A stretch of 34,021 nucleotides of DNA from assembly GCA_023245195.1 (NCBI GenBank), contig JAHFKU010000009.1:1-34021 (forward strand), read 5' to 3'. Made by a program: the position numbers and the translations under genes. Source of the DNA: Candidatus Staskawiczbacteria bacterium (lineage in GTDB: Bacteria; Patescibacteriota; Minisyncoccia; Minisyncoccales; Staskawiczbacteraceae). Below, one piece after another: positions 6,032 to 13,700 of this stretch (the first letter of the stretch is position 1; the number at the start of each line of letters is the position of its first letter). The notes under the pieces were generated by a model. That model did no database searches. It saw only the letters and a list, made by a program, of their open reading frames with translations, and was not told the origin of the DNA.

Positions 6032-6298
6032 ATGTTAAAGAAAGAGACAAAAACAAAATTAATCAAAGAACACGCCATCCATGAAAAAGATACCGGTTCT
6101 TCGGATGTGCAAATAGGGCTCTTATCAGAAGAAATTGACGCATTGGTTTTGCACTTAAAAGAACATCCAAAAGATTTGCACTCTAAAAGAGGATTAATCA
6201 GGATGGTTATTAAAAGAAAAAAACTGTTGGCTTATTTAAAAACGGAAGACGAAAAAAGGTACAACGCGATTATTAAAAAAATAGGGTTGAAGAAATAG
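6032..6298 (+). CDS. rpsO: 30S ribosomal protein S15
   Basis: This 88-residue protein has the full S15 pattern. HEKDTGSSDVQIGLLSEEI is the 16S-rRNA-binding turn, LKEHPKDLHSKRGLIRMV is the central helix pair, and RKKLLAYLKTEDEKRYNAII is near the C-terminus. The length equals the family norm. It binds 16S rRNA early in assembly of the small-subunit platform. pnp lies 1.7 kb downstream; rpsO-pnp adjacency is common in bacteria, and here two genes have come between them. A palindrome starts seven bases after the stop codon. Confidence 0.97.
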   Translation: MLKKETKTKLIKEHAIHEKDTGSSDVQIGLLSEEIDALVLHLKEHPKDLHSKRGLIRMVIKRKKLLAYLKTEDEKRYNAIIKKIGLKK

Positions 6299-6304
6299 AT
6301 ATTT

Positions 6305-6392
6305 GCTACGAAATACGAATATTTGCGAATATACGAATCACCACCACGACGTTTCTTATTCGTATATTGGTATGTAATTCGTATTTCGTAGC
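6305..6392. repeat. Leader palindrome, CTACGAAATACGAAT family, copy 1 (NYN gene)
   Basis: Arms 6305-6338 and 6358-6392 pair closely, with the outer 16 bases exact. The arm ends six bases before the NYN gene's ATG. A homologous hairpin precedes the ABC permease (30776-30863), and one arm precedes htrA (33503-33535). Confidence 0.9.
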
Positions 6393-6398
6393 CTAGTT

Positions 6399-6899
6399 AT
6401 GCAAAAGCCTAAAGAACAACGAGTTGAAGTATTGATAGATGTGCAAAACCTCTATTATTCGGCGCGGAATTTGTATCATCAAAAAGTGAATTTCGCGGAA
6501 GTGCTCAAAGAAGGCGTGGCTGGCCGGAAATTTATCAGGGCATTTGCCTATGTGGTGCGCACAAAAACTGGCGAAGAAAAGCCATTTTTTGATGCACTGA
6601 CTAAATTGGGTATTGAAACTCGAGTGCGTGACTTGCAAGAATTTTACGGCGGCGCCAAAAAAGCTGATTGGGATGTGGGAATTGTGATCGACGCCATCCG
6701 TACGGCTGCTAGCTTAGATGTGATTGTGCTGTGTTCGGGCGATGGAGATTTTATTCCCCTAGTTGAATATTTAAAAAACCAGGGCAAGCGCGTAGAAGTT
6801 GCTGCCTTTGGCAAAACCACCTCTGCAAGACTTATTGAAGCGGCTGACGAATTCATAGATTTGGATTTAGAACAAAATAAGTTTTTGTTAAAGAAATAA
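6399..6899 (+). CDS. NYN-domain (LabA/DUF88-like) predicted ribonuclease
   Basis: This 166-residue protein is a PIN-like NYN domain over nearly its whole length. It has VLIDVQNLYYSA (D14, N17) at the first metal site, DWDVGIVIDAI (D92), and LCSGDGDFIPLV (D115, D117), followed by GKRVEVAAFGKTTSARLIEAADEFIDL. The acidic residues expected for metal-dependent RNA cleavage are all present. NYN proteins are thought to process or degrade RNA; the target here is unknown. It lies between rpsO and pnp, an RNA-metabolism neighbourhood. Its start codon directly follows a long palindrome and no Shine-Dalgarno is visible. The next gene begins immediately after its stop. Confidence 0.85.
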   Translation: MQKPKEQRVEVLIDVQNLYYSARNLYHQKVNFAEVLKEGVAGRKFIRAFAYVVRTKTGEEKPFFDALTKLGIETRVRDLQEFYGGAKKADWDVGIVIDAIRTAASLDVIVLCSGDGDFIPLVEYLKNQGKRVEVAAFGKTTSARLIEAADEFIDLDLEQNKFLLKK

Positions 6900-7721
6900 A
6901 TGAAGAAAGTTGTAATTATCGCAGGCGTTGTTATTGTAGCTGTCGCCGCAGTTATCTTTTTTGGAGTACCATGGCTATTTCCACGTCTTTCGGAGCAGAT
7001 TCATAATTTAAACAACCAAACTACCAAAAACCTTTGCAATGGCTGGCCAGAACCTGATTCATATGCCTATGGAAATAAAATTATCACCTATGGATGCCAC
7101 CCAAAGCAAATTTTCAATGATGCCGATAATTATACTACTGTATATATTTCCGATGGCGCTTCGAAAACAGATATTATTAAACAATTTCCCGCATATTATC
7201 CAAATACAGACATTAAATTTGAGAAAACTTCTATATCAAGCATTGTTTTGCTCAAAATATATAGTGGCGAATTCGCTTTTTCCATTTCTTATTATTATAT
7301 TGATCTTGAAACCAATAAAGTCTTGTTTCAGATAACCAACCACGGTTTCCCATATGGCAACGGATATTTGACAGTACAAAAGACCTCTTCACAGAACTGG
7401 AAAATTGAACCGGTGGCTAATGATCAAACCTGTCAAGAAAACGGCACATCAATGTTCACGGGCATAGCTATAAACGGAGCAATACAAAATATCACACAGC
7501 CCATAAGAATACAATGCGATAAACTAATCGACGCTCGTTATACTACTTCTTTGCAGTTAGAATATTTGGGCTTAAGCAAAGATTTTAACAAGATATTTTT
7601 CTCAATTTCTACTAATGAAGATGGCACAGGCAGTTTTAAGAAAAATTATTCGCTTAATATGGAAAATCAAATTATTGTACCGGAAAATCCAAACAATACT
7701 TTGATAGATAATAAAAATTAA
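6900..7721 (+). CDS. Membrane-anchored extracytoplasmic protein of unknown function
   Basis: The ATG directly follows the TAA of the NYN gene, so the two are translationally coupled. Of 273 residues, about 5-28 form one hydrophobic helix after MKK, a signal anchor or uncleaved signal. The rest is polar, with many aromatic residues and few charged clusters, and scattered cysteines (NLCNGW, YGCHPKQ, NDQTCQENG, IQCDKL) that could form disulfides outside the cell. I do not recognise a domain. Confidence 0.65.
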   Translation: MKKVVIIAGVVIVAVAAVIFFGVPWLFPRLSEQIHNLNNQTTKNLCNGWPEPDSYAYGNKIITYGCHPKQIFNDADNYTTVYISDGASKTDIIKQFPAYYPNTDIKFEKTSISSIVLLKIYSGEFAFSISYYYIDLETNKVLFQITNHGFPYGNGYLTVQKTSSQNWKIEPVANDQTCQENGTSMFTGIAINGAIQNITQPIRIQCDKLIDARYTTSLQLEYLGLSKDFNKIFFSISTNEDGTGSFKKNYSLNMENQIIVPENPNNTLIDNKN

Positions 7722-7735
7722 AAAATAAATAATAA

Positions 7736-7823
7736 GCGATACAACTTACCAATGACACCCTAATACGCCGATACGTTATATAACGTATTTGTAAATTAGT
7801 GTGTGATTAGTGATTGGTGTCGC
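7736..7823. repeat. Palindrome J upstream of pnp
   Basis: The left arm begins GCGATACAACTTACC. The right arm ends with the near-complement GATTGGTGTCGC, and pairing runs to a centre at TACGTTATATAACGTA (perfect 16 bp). It is 15 bases after the stop of the preceding gene. Confidence 0.75.
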
Positions 7824-7847
7824 ATAAAACCTTAGCTAGTAACTAAC

Positions 7848-7972
7848 TTTCGTAGCGAAATTTTCAGATTTTATAGCGAAAATTGCAAAAAATGAGGAAG
7901 CTTATCAGCAAAGTCGATAAGCTGACGAATTTTGGGCAATTTGCAGCTAAAATATGGAAATTGCAGTAGAAA
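7848..7972. repeat. Palindrome K in the pnp leader
   Basis: This 125-base imperfect hairpin has an inner stem AGCTTATC/GATAAGCT. Its outer arms both consist of TTTTATAGC-AAAATTGC-type words and pair along most of their length. It ends directly before the GGGAG ribosome-binding site of pnp. Confidence 0.75.
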
Positions 7973-7981
7973 GGGAGTTAT

Positions 7982-10117
7982 TTGATAAGGTTTCAAATAA
8001 TGATCAAAGATACATTTGAGTTACCGATAGGCGATAAAACGCTTAAAATCCAACTTACGAACTGGGCCGAGCAAGCTTCGGCTTCGTGCTTGGTGAGCCT
8101 GGGCGAAACCGCTGTTTTTGCTACAGCGCAAATGAGCCAAAAAAATACGGATGACAAAGATTTTTTCCCGCTTTCCGTAGACTACGAAGAAAAGTTTTAT
8201 GCCGCCGGGAAGATTTTAGGTTCGCGATTTTTAAAGCGCGAATCACGGCCTTCAGATGAAGCTATTTTAACTAGCCGTATGATTGACCGGGCGGTGCGTC
8301 CCCTTTTCCCGAAGGATTTTAAAAAAGAAATCCAAATTATTGCCACCTGCATGTCGTTTGATGGTGAAAATGATCCGGATATCATTAGCATGATTGCCGG
8401 GTCGTGCGCTTTGGCTATTTCTGATATTCCTTGGAATGGGCCATTGGGAGCAATAAAAGTGGGAAAGGTAAACGGAGAATTTGTGTTAAATCCTACCTAC
8501 AAACAGCGGGAAGAAAGCCAATTTGAATTAACTCTTTCGGCCATAAAGCACGATGGCGAAATTTTAATTAACATGATAGAAATGGCCGGCCGCGAAGCTT
8601 CTGAAGAGCAGGTGCTGGAAGCTTTTGAATTTGCCAAAGAGGCGCTTTCAAACATTATTGATTTTCAAAAAACGATTGCGCAAAAAATCGGCAATAAAAA
8701 AGTTGAATTTAATCCGGCGGTAGAAACCGGAATCCACGCCGATATTACCGAATTTTTAGGAACTAAATTAGACGATGCAATTACTAAGGCTTCTGCTGGT
8801 GAAAAAAATCTTGGCGCGGCCGAAGCTTTGCGCGATGAACTGACTAAATTTATCAAAGAAAAATATCCCAATGAAGGGAAGGAAAAGCAAGTCCTGCCAT
8901 TTTTTGAAAAAGAAATGGAACGGATTATTATCAGGAATATTATAGAAAAAAATCAGCGGCCTGATGGCAGGCAGTCTGACCAAATCAGAAATCTTACCGC
9001 TGAAGTTGCGCTGTTACCAAGGACTCATGGCAGTGCCATGTTTCACCGGGGTTTAACCAAAGTATTATCGATTTTAACTTTGGGCGGGCCTGGCGACCAG
9101 CAATTATTAGACGGCATGGAGATTATCGGTAAAAAGCGGTTTATGCTCCATTATAATTTCCCCCCCTTTTCTACGGGCGAAACCGGATTTATGCGCGGCC
9201 CAAAGCGGCGCGAAATCGGCCATGGCCATTTGGCAGAAAAGGCGCTGTTACCGTTAATTCCCGATCCAAAAGATTTTCCTTATACTATTAGAATTGTTTG
9301 CGAAGCGTTGTCTTCTAATGGATCTACTTCGATGGCTTCAGTGTGCGCGGCTACTTTGGCTTTGATGGATGCCGGAGTGCCGATTAAAAGCCCGGCCGCG
9401 GGTATTTCTATAGGTCTTGCCAAAGATGAAACATCGGGAAAGTATAAAGTGCTGACTGACATTCAAGGGCCGGAAGACCACTTTGGGGATATGGATTTTA
9501 AAGTGGCTGGCACTAAAAACGGAATTACCGCCATTCAGATGGATATTAAGATTAATGGCATTAATTATGATATTATGAAAGAAGCTTTGGAAAAGGCAAA
9601 AGATGCAAGATTAAAAATTCTTGATATAATAACTAAAGAGATTCCCGAGCCAAGAAAAAATCTTTCAAAGCATGCTCCAAAAATAGTTTCATTTATGATT
9701 AACCCTTCTAAGATTGGCGAAGTGGTTGGGCCCAAGGGAGCTGTTATTAATAAGCTGATTGAAGAATTTGATGTTGCGATAGATATTGAAGATTCGGGCT
9801 TGGTGTTTATTACCGGGCAAAACCAAATGCTGGTTGAGTCTTGCGTAGATAGAATCAAGGGCATGGTAAAAGAAGTTGAAGTTGGAGAGGTATTCCAGGG
9901 AACTGTCAGGAAAATTATGGATTTTGGGGCTTTTGTTGATTTGATTCCCGGCCAATCGGGCTTGGTGCATATTTCTAAATTCGTGCCAAATCAAATTAAA
10001 AGCGTCAAAGATGTGGTGCGGGAAGGGGATGTTATTCCGGTAAAAGTGATTGGAATTGACGATTTGGGAAGAATTAATCTTTCGGCCATTGATGCGGGGT
10101 TTAAGCCCAAGAAATAA
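7982..10117 (+). CDS. pnp: Polyribonucleotide nucleotidyltransferase (PNPase)
   Basis: PNPase degrades RNA 3'-to-5' using phosphate. The 711-residue protein has two RNase PH domains (about 10-230 and 315-560), a KH domain (about 575-630, IGEVVGPKGAVINKL) and a C-terminal S1 domain (about 638-708, GTVRKIMDFGAFVDL). The catalytic second core is intact: EIGHGHLAEKALLPL and GPEDHFGDMDFKVAGT carry the conserved acidic residues. The TTG start at 7982 is chosen because GGGAG ends four bases before it; an ATG at 8000 (MIKDTFELPIG) would fit the family length equally well. Two large palindromes fill the leader, of interest because PNPase controls its own leader hairpin in Escherichia coli. Confidence 0.95.
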   Translation: MIRFQIMIKDTFELPIGDKTLKIQLTNWAEQASASCLVSLGETAVFATAQMSQKNTDDKDFFPLSVDYEEKFYAAGKILGSRFLKRESRPSDEAILTSRMIDRAVRPLFPKDFKKEIQIIATCMSFDGENDPDIISMIAGSCALAISDIPWNGPLGAIKVGKVNGEFVLNPTYKQREESQFELTLSAIKHDGEILINMIEMAGREASEEQVLEAFEFAKEALSNIIDFQKTIAQKIGNKKVEFNPAVETGIHADITEFLGTKLDDAITKASAGEKNLGAAEALRDELTKFIKEKYPNEGKEKQVLPFFEKEMERIIIRNIIEKNQRPDGRQSDQIRNLTAEVALLPRTHGSAMFHRGLTKVLSILTLGGPGDQQLLDGMEIIGKKRFMLHYNFPPFSTGETGFMRGPKRREIGHGHLAEKALLPLIPDPKDFPYTIRIVCEALSSNGSTSMASVCAATLALMDAGVPIKSPAAGISIGLAKDETSGKYKVLTDIQGPEDHFGDMDFKVAGTKNGITAIQMDIKINGINYDIMKEALEKAKDARLKILDIITKEIPEPRKNLSKHAPKIVSFMINPSKIGEVVGPKGAVINKLIEEFDVAIDIEDSGLVFITGQNQMLVESCVDRIKGMVKEVEVGEVFQGTVRKIMDFGAFVDLIPGQSGLVHISKFVPNQIKSVKDVVREGDVIPVKVIGIDDLGRINLSAIDAGFKPKK

Positions 10118-10120
10118 TAT

Positions 10121-10203
10121 GCTGAATTAACGCAGATATTTACGCTGAATTTACGCTGAACGTTTCGGCGTTATATCAGCGTTGTTATCAGCGTAATTTC
10201 AGC
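10121..10203. repeat. Leader palindrome of the coiled-coil gene (GCTGAATTAACGC class)
   Basis: The left arm (10121-10162) and right arm (10169-10203) are built from ACGCTGAA-type words and pair imperfectly, with ends GCTGAATTAACGC and GCGTAATTTCAGC. The element starts four bases after the pnp stop and ends nine bases before the next ATG. Confidence 0.8.
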
Positions 10204-10211
10204 GGAGACCA

Positions 10212-11408
10212 ATGGTAGTTAATGTAAAAGAATCACCGACAAAAGATTTGTTGCAAAGGAGCAATATCAGGACGATGAAAAAGGACCTTGCTAGGCTCCG
10301 GGAAGCTGATTCTTTGCGGGAGAAACAAAAAATAAGCAATATCCAGCCGATTGCAAAACCTGTTGCGCAAATCGTGCAAACCGAAGCTCTACCCAAAGTG
10401 GCAGGCCAGCTAACTGAGCCAAAAATTATTAAAAAAGAGCCCGAGGTTATAATAAAAGAAGCAAGCGAAGCAAAGCCCCGTAGTGAATCCGCAGATTCTA
10501 CTAATGGGGAAAAACCCCCAGCTCCTGTATTAAGAGAAAATCAAATAAAGGAAAACCAAAAGCCTGTGCCGCCAATTGCACCCGTTGTCCCAGTTAAAGT
10601 GCCAGCAAGTCCAATGCAAAGCGCCGGGCAACCCAACGACACCCAAGCAAGAGCCAAGGCCTTGGCAACCGAAGCCGAAAAACAGCAGATATTTTTACTC
10701 CAATCGCAATTATCTAATTTAAAAAATCAAATCAATTCACCGGATGCCGGCAACGATCCTTCACTGATGCTAGAAAAAAATAAGATCTTAGTGCAAAAAG
10801 AAAGTTGGCAGAAAAAATTACAGAGCGTGATGCAAGAAATAAAAAAGCTTGAAGAAGAATATATAGCAATAGAAAATAAAGAAACGGCGAGCACCTTGCC
10901 GGCCGAAAAAGAAGCCTTGCAAAAAGAGAAATTAGCAAAAGAAGAAGAGCAGCAAAATAAAGAAAAACAACAGTGGTCTATAGAAACCGAATTGGCAAAG
11001 CTGGAAAATACTATCAAAAGCCTTGATGAAAGCGGCAAGCAGTCGCAAATGGCAAAGGATACTATCAAAACAAAAATGACAGGTGTTGATAATTCCCTGA
11101 AGGCTTTGTACGATAGCATTTTAGCAAGAAGCCAGGATCCAAAACCGCCGGTAAAAAAGCCGGAAGTTTCGGTCCCGGTCCCCCGAGAAAATCAGGCATT
11201 AAAAACGCCCGTAAAGCCTCAACCAGTACCAAAGCAGCATATAAAAGAAGCGCCGCTTGCTGCCAATCCCGCTTTTGCTGAAAGTTCAAAAGCGGCTATG
11301 GAAAAATTGGCACAATCAACCCAGATCGAAGAAAAACAAAGGCTTAAATTTATGGAAGATGTTGAGCGATGGATTGCGGCGGAAAAAAATAATCAGCGAT
11401 CCGAATAA
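10212..11408 (+). CDS. Proline-rich coiled-coil protein of unknown function
   Basis: Of 398 residues, the first 60 are basic and helical (LLQRSNIRTMKKDLARLREADSLR). A low-complexity stretch rich in P, K, A, V and Q covers about 60-150. A long coiled coil (about 150-305) has dense E, K, Q and L heptads, followed by a second proline-rich linker and a short terminal helix. There is no signal peptide or membrane helix. A scaffold or cytoskeleton-like role is possible but only inferred from composition. GGAGA lies close to the ATG (four bases), supplied just outside the palindrome. The stop codon lies inside the next palindrome. Confidence 0.65.
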   Translation: MVVNVKESPTKDLLQRSNIRTMKKDLARLREADSLREKQKISNIQPIAKPVAQIVQTEALPKVAGQLTEPKIIKKEPEVIIKEASEAKPRSESADSTNGEKPPAPVLRENQIKENQKPVPPIAPVVPVKVPASPMQSAGQPNDTQARAKALATEAEKQQIFLLQSQLSNLKNQINSPDAGNDPSLMLEKNKILVQKESWQKKLQSVMQEIKKLEEEYIAIENKETASTLPAEKEALQKEKLAKEEEQQNKEKQQWSIETELAKLENTIKSLDESGKQSQMAKDTIKTKMTGVDNSLKALYDSILARSQDPKPPVKKPEVSVPVPRENQALKTPVKPQPVPKQHIKEAPLAANPAFAESSKAAMEKLAQSTQIEEKQRLKFMEDVERWIAAEKNNQRSE

Positions 11409-11486
11409 TCCGAATTCGCATCCGAATGTTCCGAATTACGTTAACGTATTAGGATGATTCGGATGTAATTTGTAGATTGGGGTCGC
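11396..11486. repeat. Leader palindrome of the dksA/traR-like gene (ATCCGAAT class)
   Basis: The core arms CATCCGAAT (11419-11427) and ATTCGGATG (11457-11465) lie in a longer degenerate hairpin whose ends are GCGAT and GGTCGCC. It overlaps the stop codon of the previous gene and ends seven bases before the next ATG. Part of it (ATTCGGAT...TTTGTAGATTGGG) recurs at 33543-33575. Confidence 0.75.
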
Positions 11487-11492
11487 CTAATA

Positions 11493-11855
11493 ATGCAAAA
11501 AGAATTACTTGAAACATTAAAACAGAATTTAGAAAAAGAAAAAATGTCTTTAGAGAAAGAATTGGAAACGTTTGCTACGAAAGATAAAAATGTAGAAGGC
11601 AATTGGGATGCAAAAAAAATCACGGCCGAAGATACTGATATGGAAGAAAAAGCCGATGAAATGGAAGAATACGATAACTTGTTATCGCTTGAACACAGTC
11701 TTGAATCAAAACTAAAAGACGTCAACGCCGCTTTGGAAAAAATAGCAAACCATGAATATGGGGTCTGCGAAAAGTGCGGTAAAGCCATTGAAGAAAAAAG
11801 ATTATTGGTTTGCCCTGAAGCAAGGCTTTGCATGAAGTGCAATGAGAGTAAATAG
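11493..11855 (+). CDS. DksA/TraR-type zinc-finger protein
   Basis: This 120-residue protein has a helical coiled N-terminal two-thirds and a C4 zinc finger at the end (C92, C95, C113, C116, with GVCEKCGKAIEEKRL and RLCMKCNES). The pattern is that of the TraR/DksA family, whose members enter the RNA polymerase secondary channel and modulate initiation, often with ppGpp. The acidic tip between the helices (EDTDMEEKADEMEEYDN) matches the family's usual position for acidic residues. The start follows a palindrome and no strong ribosome-binding site is visible. Whether it acts as a global regulator here is inferred from the family. Confidence 0.85.
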   Translation: MQKELLETLKQNLEKEKMSLEKELETFATKDKNVEGNWDAKKITAEDTDMEEKADEMEEYDNLLSLEHSLESKLKDVNAALEKIANHEYGVCEKCGKAIEEKRLLVCPEARLCMKCNESK

Positions 11856-12062
11856 AAAATCGAGGCCTTACGCCCGCGGTTTTAGAGCAAGAAGTAATAC
11901 ATATTCTAACATGTTACATTATAAACTACCTTTTAGGAGGCACACATTGCCAGGGAAATAAAATTGACAACACTCGTTGTCAATTTTTGTTCCTTGACAA
12001 CAGGCAGCTACGCCTTGCCCGCTTTAATCCAAAGCAGGCGAAAACTAGCACAGGAGAAAGTC
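11856..12062 (+). other. Leader region before the DUF1559 gene, with a hairpin and tiny reading frame
   Basis: AGGAGG near 11936 precedes a four-codon frame (TTG at 11947, then CCA GGG AAA TAA). Next comes a 10-bp hairpin (11962-11971 with 11976-11985) ending in five T's, then AGGAG seven bases before the ATG at 12063. The order (ribosome-binding site, tiny frame, terminator-like hairpin, gene) resembles an attenuator, but it may be chance. Confidence 0.35.
11962..11988 (+). terminator. Terminator-like hairpin before the DUF1559 gene
   Basis: AATTGACAAC and its exact complement surround ACTC and run into a five-T stretch. It could end the dksA/traR transcript. TTGACAAC is repeated just after it at 11994-12001. 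Confidence 0.6.
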
Positions 12063-13112
12063 ATGAATCGGCAGCCTCTGCGTCTGGCCTTCACCCTGAT
12101 CGAGCTTCTGGTCGTCATCGCCATCATCGCCATTCTGATCGGTCTGCTTCTGCCGGCCGTCCAGAAGGTGCGTGAGGCCGCGGCCCGGGCCAAGTGCACC
12201 AACAACCTCAAGCAGATGGGCCTGGCGCTCCATGGCTTCGAGACTGCTCAGAGCAAATTCCCTCGCGCCGGTGAACACATCTTAAACGATGTGACCGGAG
12301 CTCTGCGTAAGACCCAGGACTACCAGTCGTTTTTCACGCTGATCCTGCCCTACATGGAACAGGATCCATTGTACAAGCAGTACACTCTTACCAGGCGCTA
12401 CAACGAAACCGCCCCTAACATCACGGCTGCCAGCAGCCTCATTCCGCCTTATCTGTGTCCTTCAAACCCGATTTCGGGTACGGGAAGGGACTCGCCGGGA
12501 TTCGGGACCGTGGACTACGCAACTTGTCCTTACACGGATATTACGCCGGCGGGCGTGGAGAAAGGGGGTGACGCCTTTCTTAAAAAGGCGGCACTGTGCG
12601 GCGATCCCTACCCCATTGCCCTTTACACCGAATACGCCTCGGGAGATGGCACCGTCGCTCCCAACAAGAAACTTCACCTCGACCCGACTAAGGGCACCAT
12701 CGACATCTTTTTTGGTGGATCCACCGTCGGGAGTATTACCGACGGGACCTCCAACTGCATGGCGGTGTACGAAGATGTGGGGCGCGGCGAAAAGTTTGCC
12801 GAAGCTTCTGGTGGTTACCTAGACCCGATTACCGGCACGTCTCGCAAGGCGTGGCGATGGGCCGAGCCTGATAGTGCCTCCGGCGTCTCCCGGAAGGTCA
12901 ACAACAATAATAACCCCTTCGGTGGCCCGCCGACTTGCCCGTGGAATGTCCATGACTGTGGTCTCAATAACGAGATCTTCAGTTTCCATCCGGGCGGGGC
13001 GAACGTGCTGTTCATGGATGGACATGTGTCATTTCTCAGGGATGGTGTGGACATCATTGTTCTTCGGGCGCTGATTACGCGGGACGGTGGCGAGGTTACG
13101 AGTCTCAACTGA
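12063..13112 (+). CDS. DUF1559 pseudopilin-like protein, planctomycete type
   Basis: This 349-residue protein starts with a type IV pilin-like N-terminus ([20 protein letters not shown], prepilin peptidase site before F). It continues with [26 protein letters not shown], the hallmark of the DUF1559 family. The C-terminal end carries [18 protein letters not shown], the family's H-x9-DG motif. Such genes are numerous in Planctomycetes and rare elsewhere. Codons here end mostly in G or C, against A/T-ending codons in every neighbour, so it looks recently acquired. The frame is intact and AGGAG lies seven bases before the ATG at 12063, which favours this over an upstream TTG. No secretion or prepilin peptidase gene is in the window. 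An assembly join cannot be excluded. Confidence 0.9.
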   Translation: MNRQPLRLAFTLIELLVVIAIIAILIGLLLPAVQKVREAAARAKCTNNLKQMGLALHGFETAQSKFPRAGEHILNDVTGALRKTQDYQSFFTLILPYMEQDPLYKQYTLTRRYNETAPNITAASSLIPPYLCPSNPISGTGRDSPGFGTVDYATCPYTDITPAGVEKGGDAFLKKAALCGDPYPIALYTEYASGDGTVAPNKKLHLDPTKGTIDIFFGGSTVGSITDGTSNCMAVYEDVGRGEKFAEASGGYLDPITGTSRKAWRWAEPDSASGVSRKVNNNNNPFGGPPTCPWNVHDCGLNNEIFSFHPGGANVLFMDGHVSFLRDGVDIIVLRALITRDGGEVTSLN

Positions 13113-13141
13113 TTTACGCAATCCCGACGTAACCAATATTA

Positions 13142-13182
13142 TTTGGGAAGATTGAAACTAAAACAGTTTCAATCTTCCCAAA
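13142..13182 (+). terminator. Strong 18-bp hairpin after the DUF1559 gene
   Basis: Arms 13142-13159 and 13165-13182 are exact complements with a five-base loop. No long T-run follows, so it may be a terminator or an element boundary; it marks the return to A+T-rich sequence. Confidence 0.65.
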
Positions 13183-13220
13183 CCCATTTACTGCCCAAAA
13201 ATAACATAAGAAAGCATTCT

Positions 13221-13306
13221 CTTGAAGTTCTGAATTAAGAAACTCTTTTGAAGAAAAAGCTCCGAAAATTCTTTGCAATGGGAGTTTCGTAATTCAGAGC
13301 TTGAAG
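13221..13306. repeat. Palindrome between the DUF1559 gene and csoR (CTCTGAATTACGAAA class)
   Basis: Arms 13221-13245 and 13282-13306 match at about 21 of 25 positions. The right arm reads TTTCGTAATTCAGAG, related to the comM leader arm at 17833-17848. Confidence 0.75.
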
Positions 13307-13346
13307 TTAATAAATCGCAAGTCAAGCAGAATCTTGGCTTTTTTGT

Positions 13347-13374
13347 TTGACTTAATTTTGCAACTTGCTATACT
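13347..13374 (+). promoter_or_regulatory. Promoter of the copper operon
   Basis: TTGACT and TATACT are separated by 16 bases. The expected start site falls on the operator that follows, so a bound repressor would block initiation. Confidence 0.75.
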
Positions 13375-13380
13375 TTGTTT

Positions 13381-13399
13381 ATACCTAGGGGGTAGGTAT
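13381..13399 (+). promoter_or_regulatory. CsoR-like operator
   Basis: ATACCT and AGGTAT are inverted around a G-rich centre (AGGGGGT). CsoR-family operators are typically such TACC/GGTA inverted repeats with a G-tract. It lies just upstream of the csoR-like gene and over the predicted transcription start. Confidence 0.7.
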
Positions 13400-13423
13400 T
13401 ATTATGATTAACGCACTATAACC

Positions 13424-13699
13424 ATGATTTCAAAAAACAAGCAAAAAGCATTGATTAATTTTAAGAAAGCCCAAGGCTCTATTGCAAAGATTATAGAAAT
13501 GGTTGAGGGGGATACATATTGTATTGATATTATGCAACAAAACTTAGCGGTTTTGGGGCTTTTAAAGTCCGCCCATCAAATGCTGATGGAAAACCATCTA
13601 AACATGTGTTTTAAAGATGCGATGGCCAGCAAAAACGAAAAAAAGAAACAGGCCATGATTCAGGAAATTCTTAAAGTGATTAACTTATTTAACAAATAA
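13424..13699 (+). CDS. csoR: CsoR-type copper-sensing repressor
   Basis: This 91-residue all-helical protein belongs to the CsoR/RcnR (DUF156) family. Candidate Cu(I) ligands are C33, H58 and C62 (YCIDIMQQ and ENHLNMCF), with the 25- and 4-residue spacing of the known C-H-C site. CsoR proteins bind the operator without copper and release it when Cu(I) binds. The gene is first in the copper operon, and a G-tract inverted repeat over the start site upstream is its likely operator, so autoregulation is expected. It has no Shine-Dalgarno; the next gene starts one base after its stop. RcnR/FrmR-type ligand sets are less likely given the C-H-C pattern. Confidence 0.88.
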   Translation: MISKNKQKALINFKKAQGSIAKIIEMVEGDTYCIDIMQQNLAVLGLLKSAHQMLMENHLNMCFKDAMASKNEKKKQAMIQEILKVINLFNK

Positions 13700-13700
13700 C

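Noticed and set aside
11964-12062. Upstream TTG start for the DUF1559 protein
   Set aside because: The extra 33 residues run through a terminator-like hairpin, and the ATG at 12063 has AGGAG at a good spacing and gives the standard pilin-like N-terminus.
12008-13108. Long alternative frames on both strands of the DUF1559 gene
   Set aside because: G+C-rich sequence leaves few stop codons; only the forward frame shows conserved motifs.
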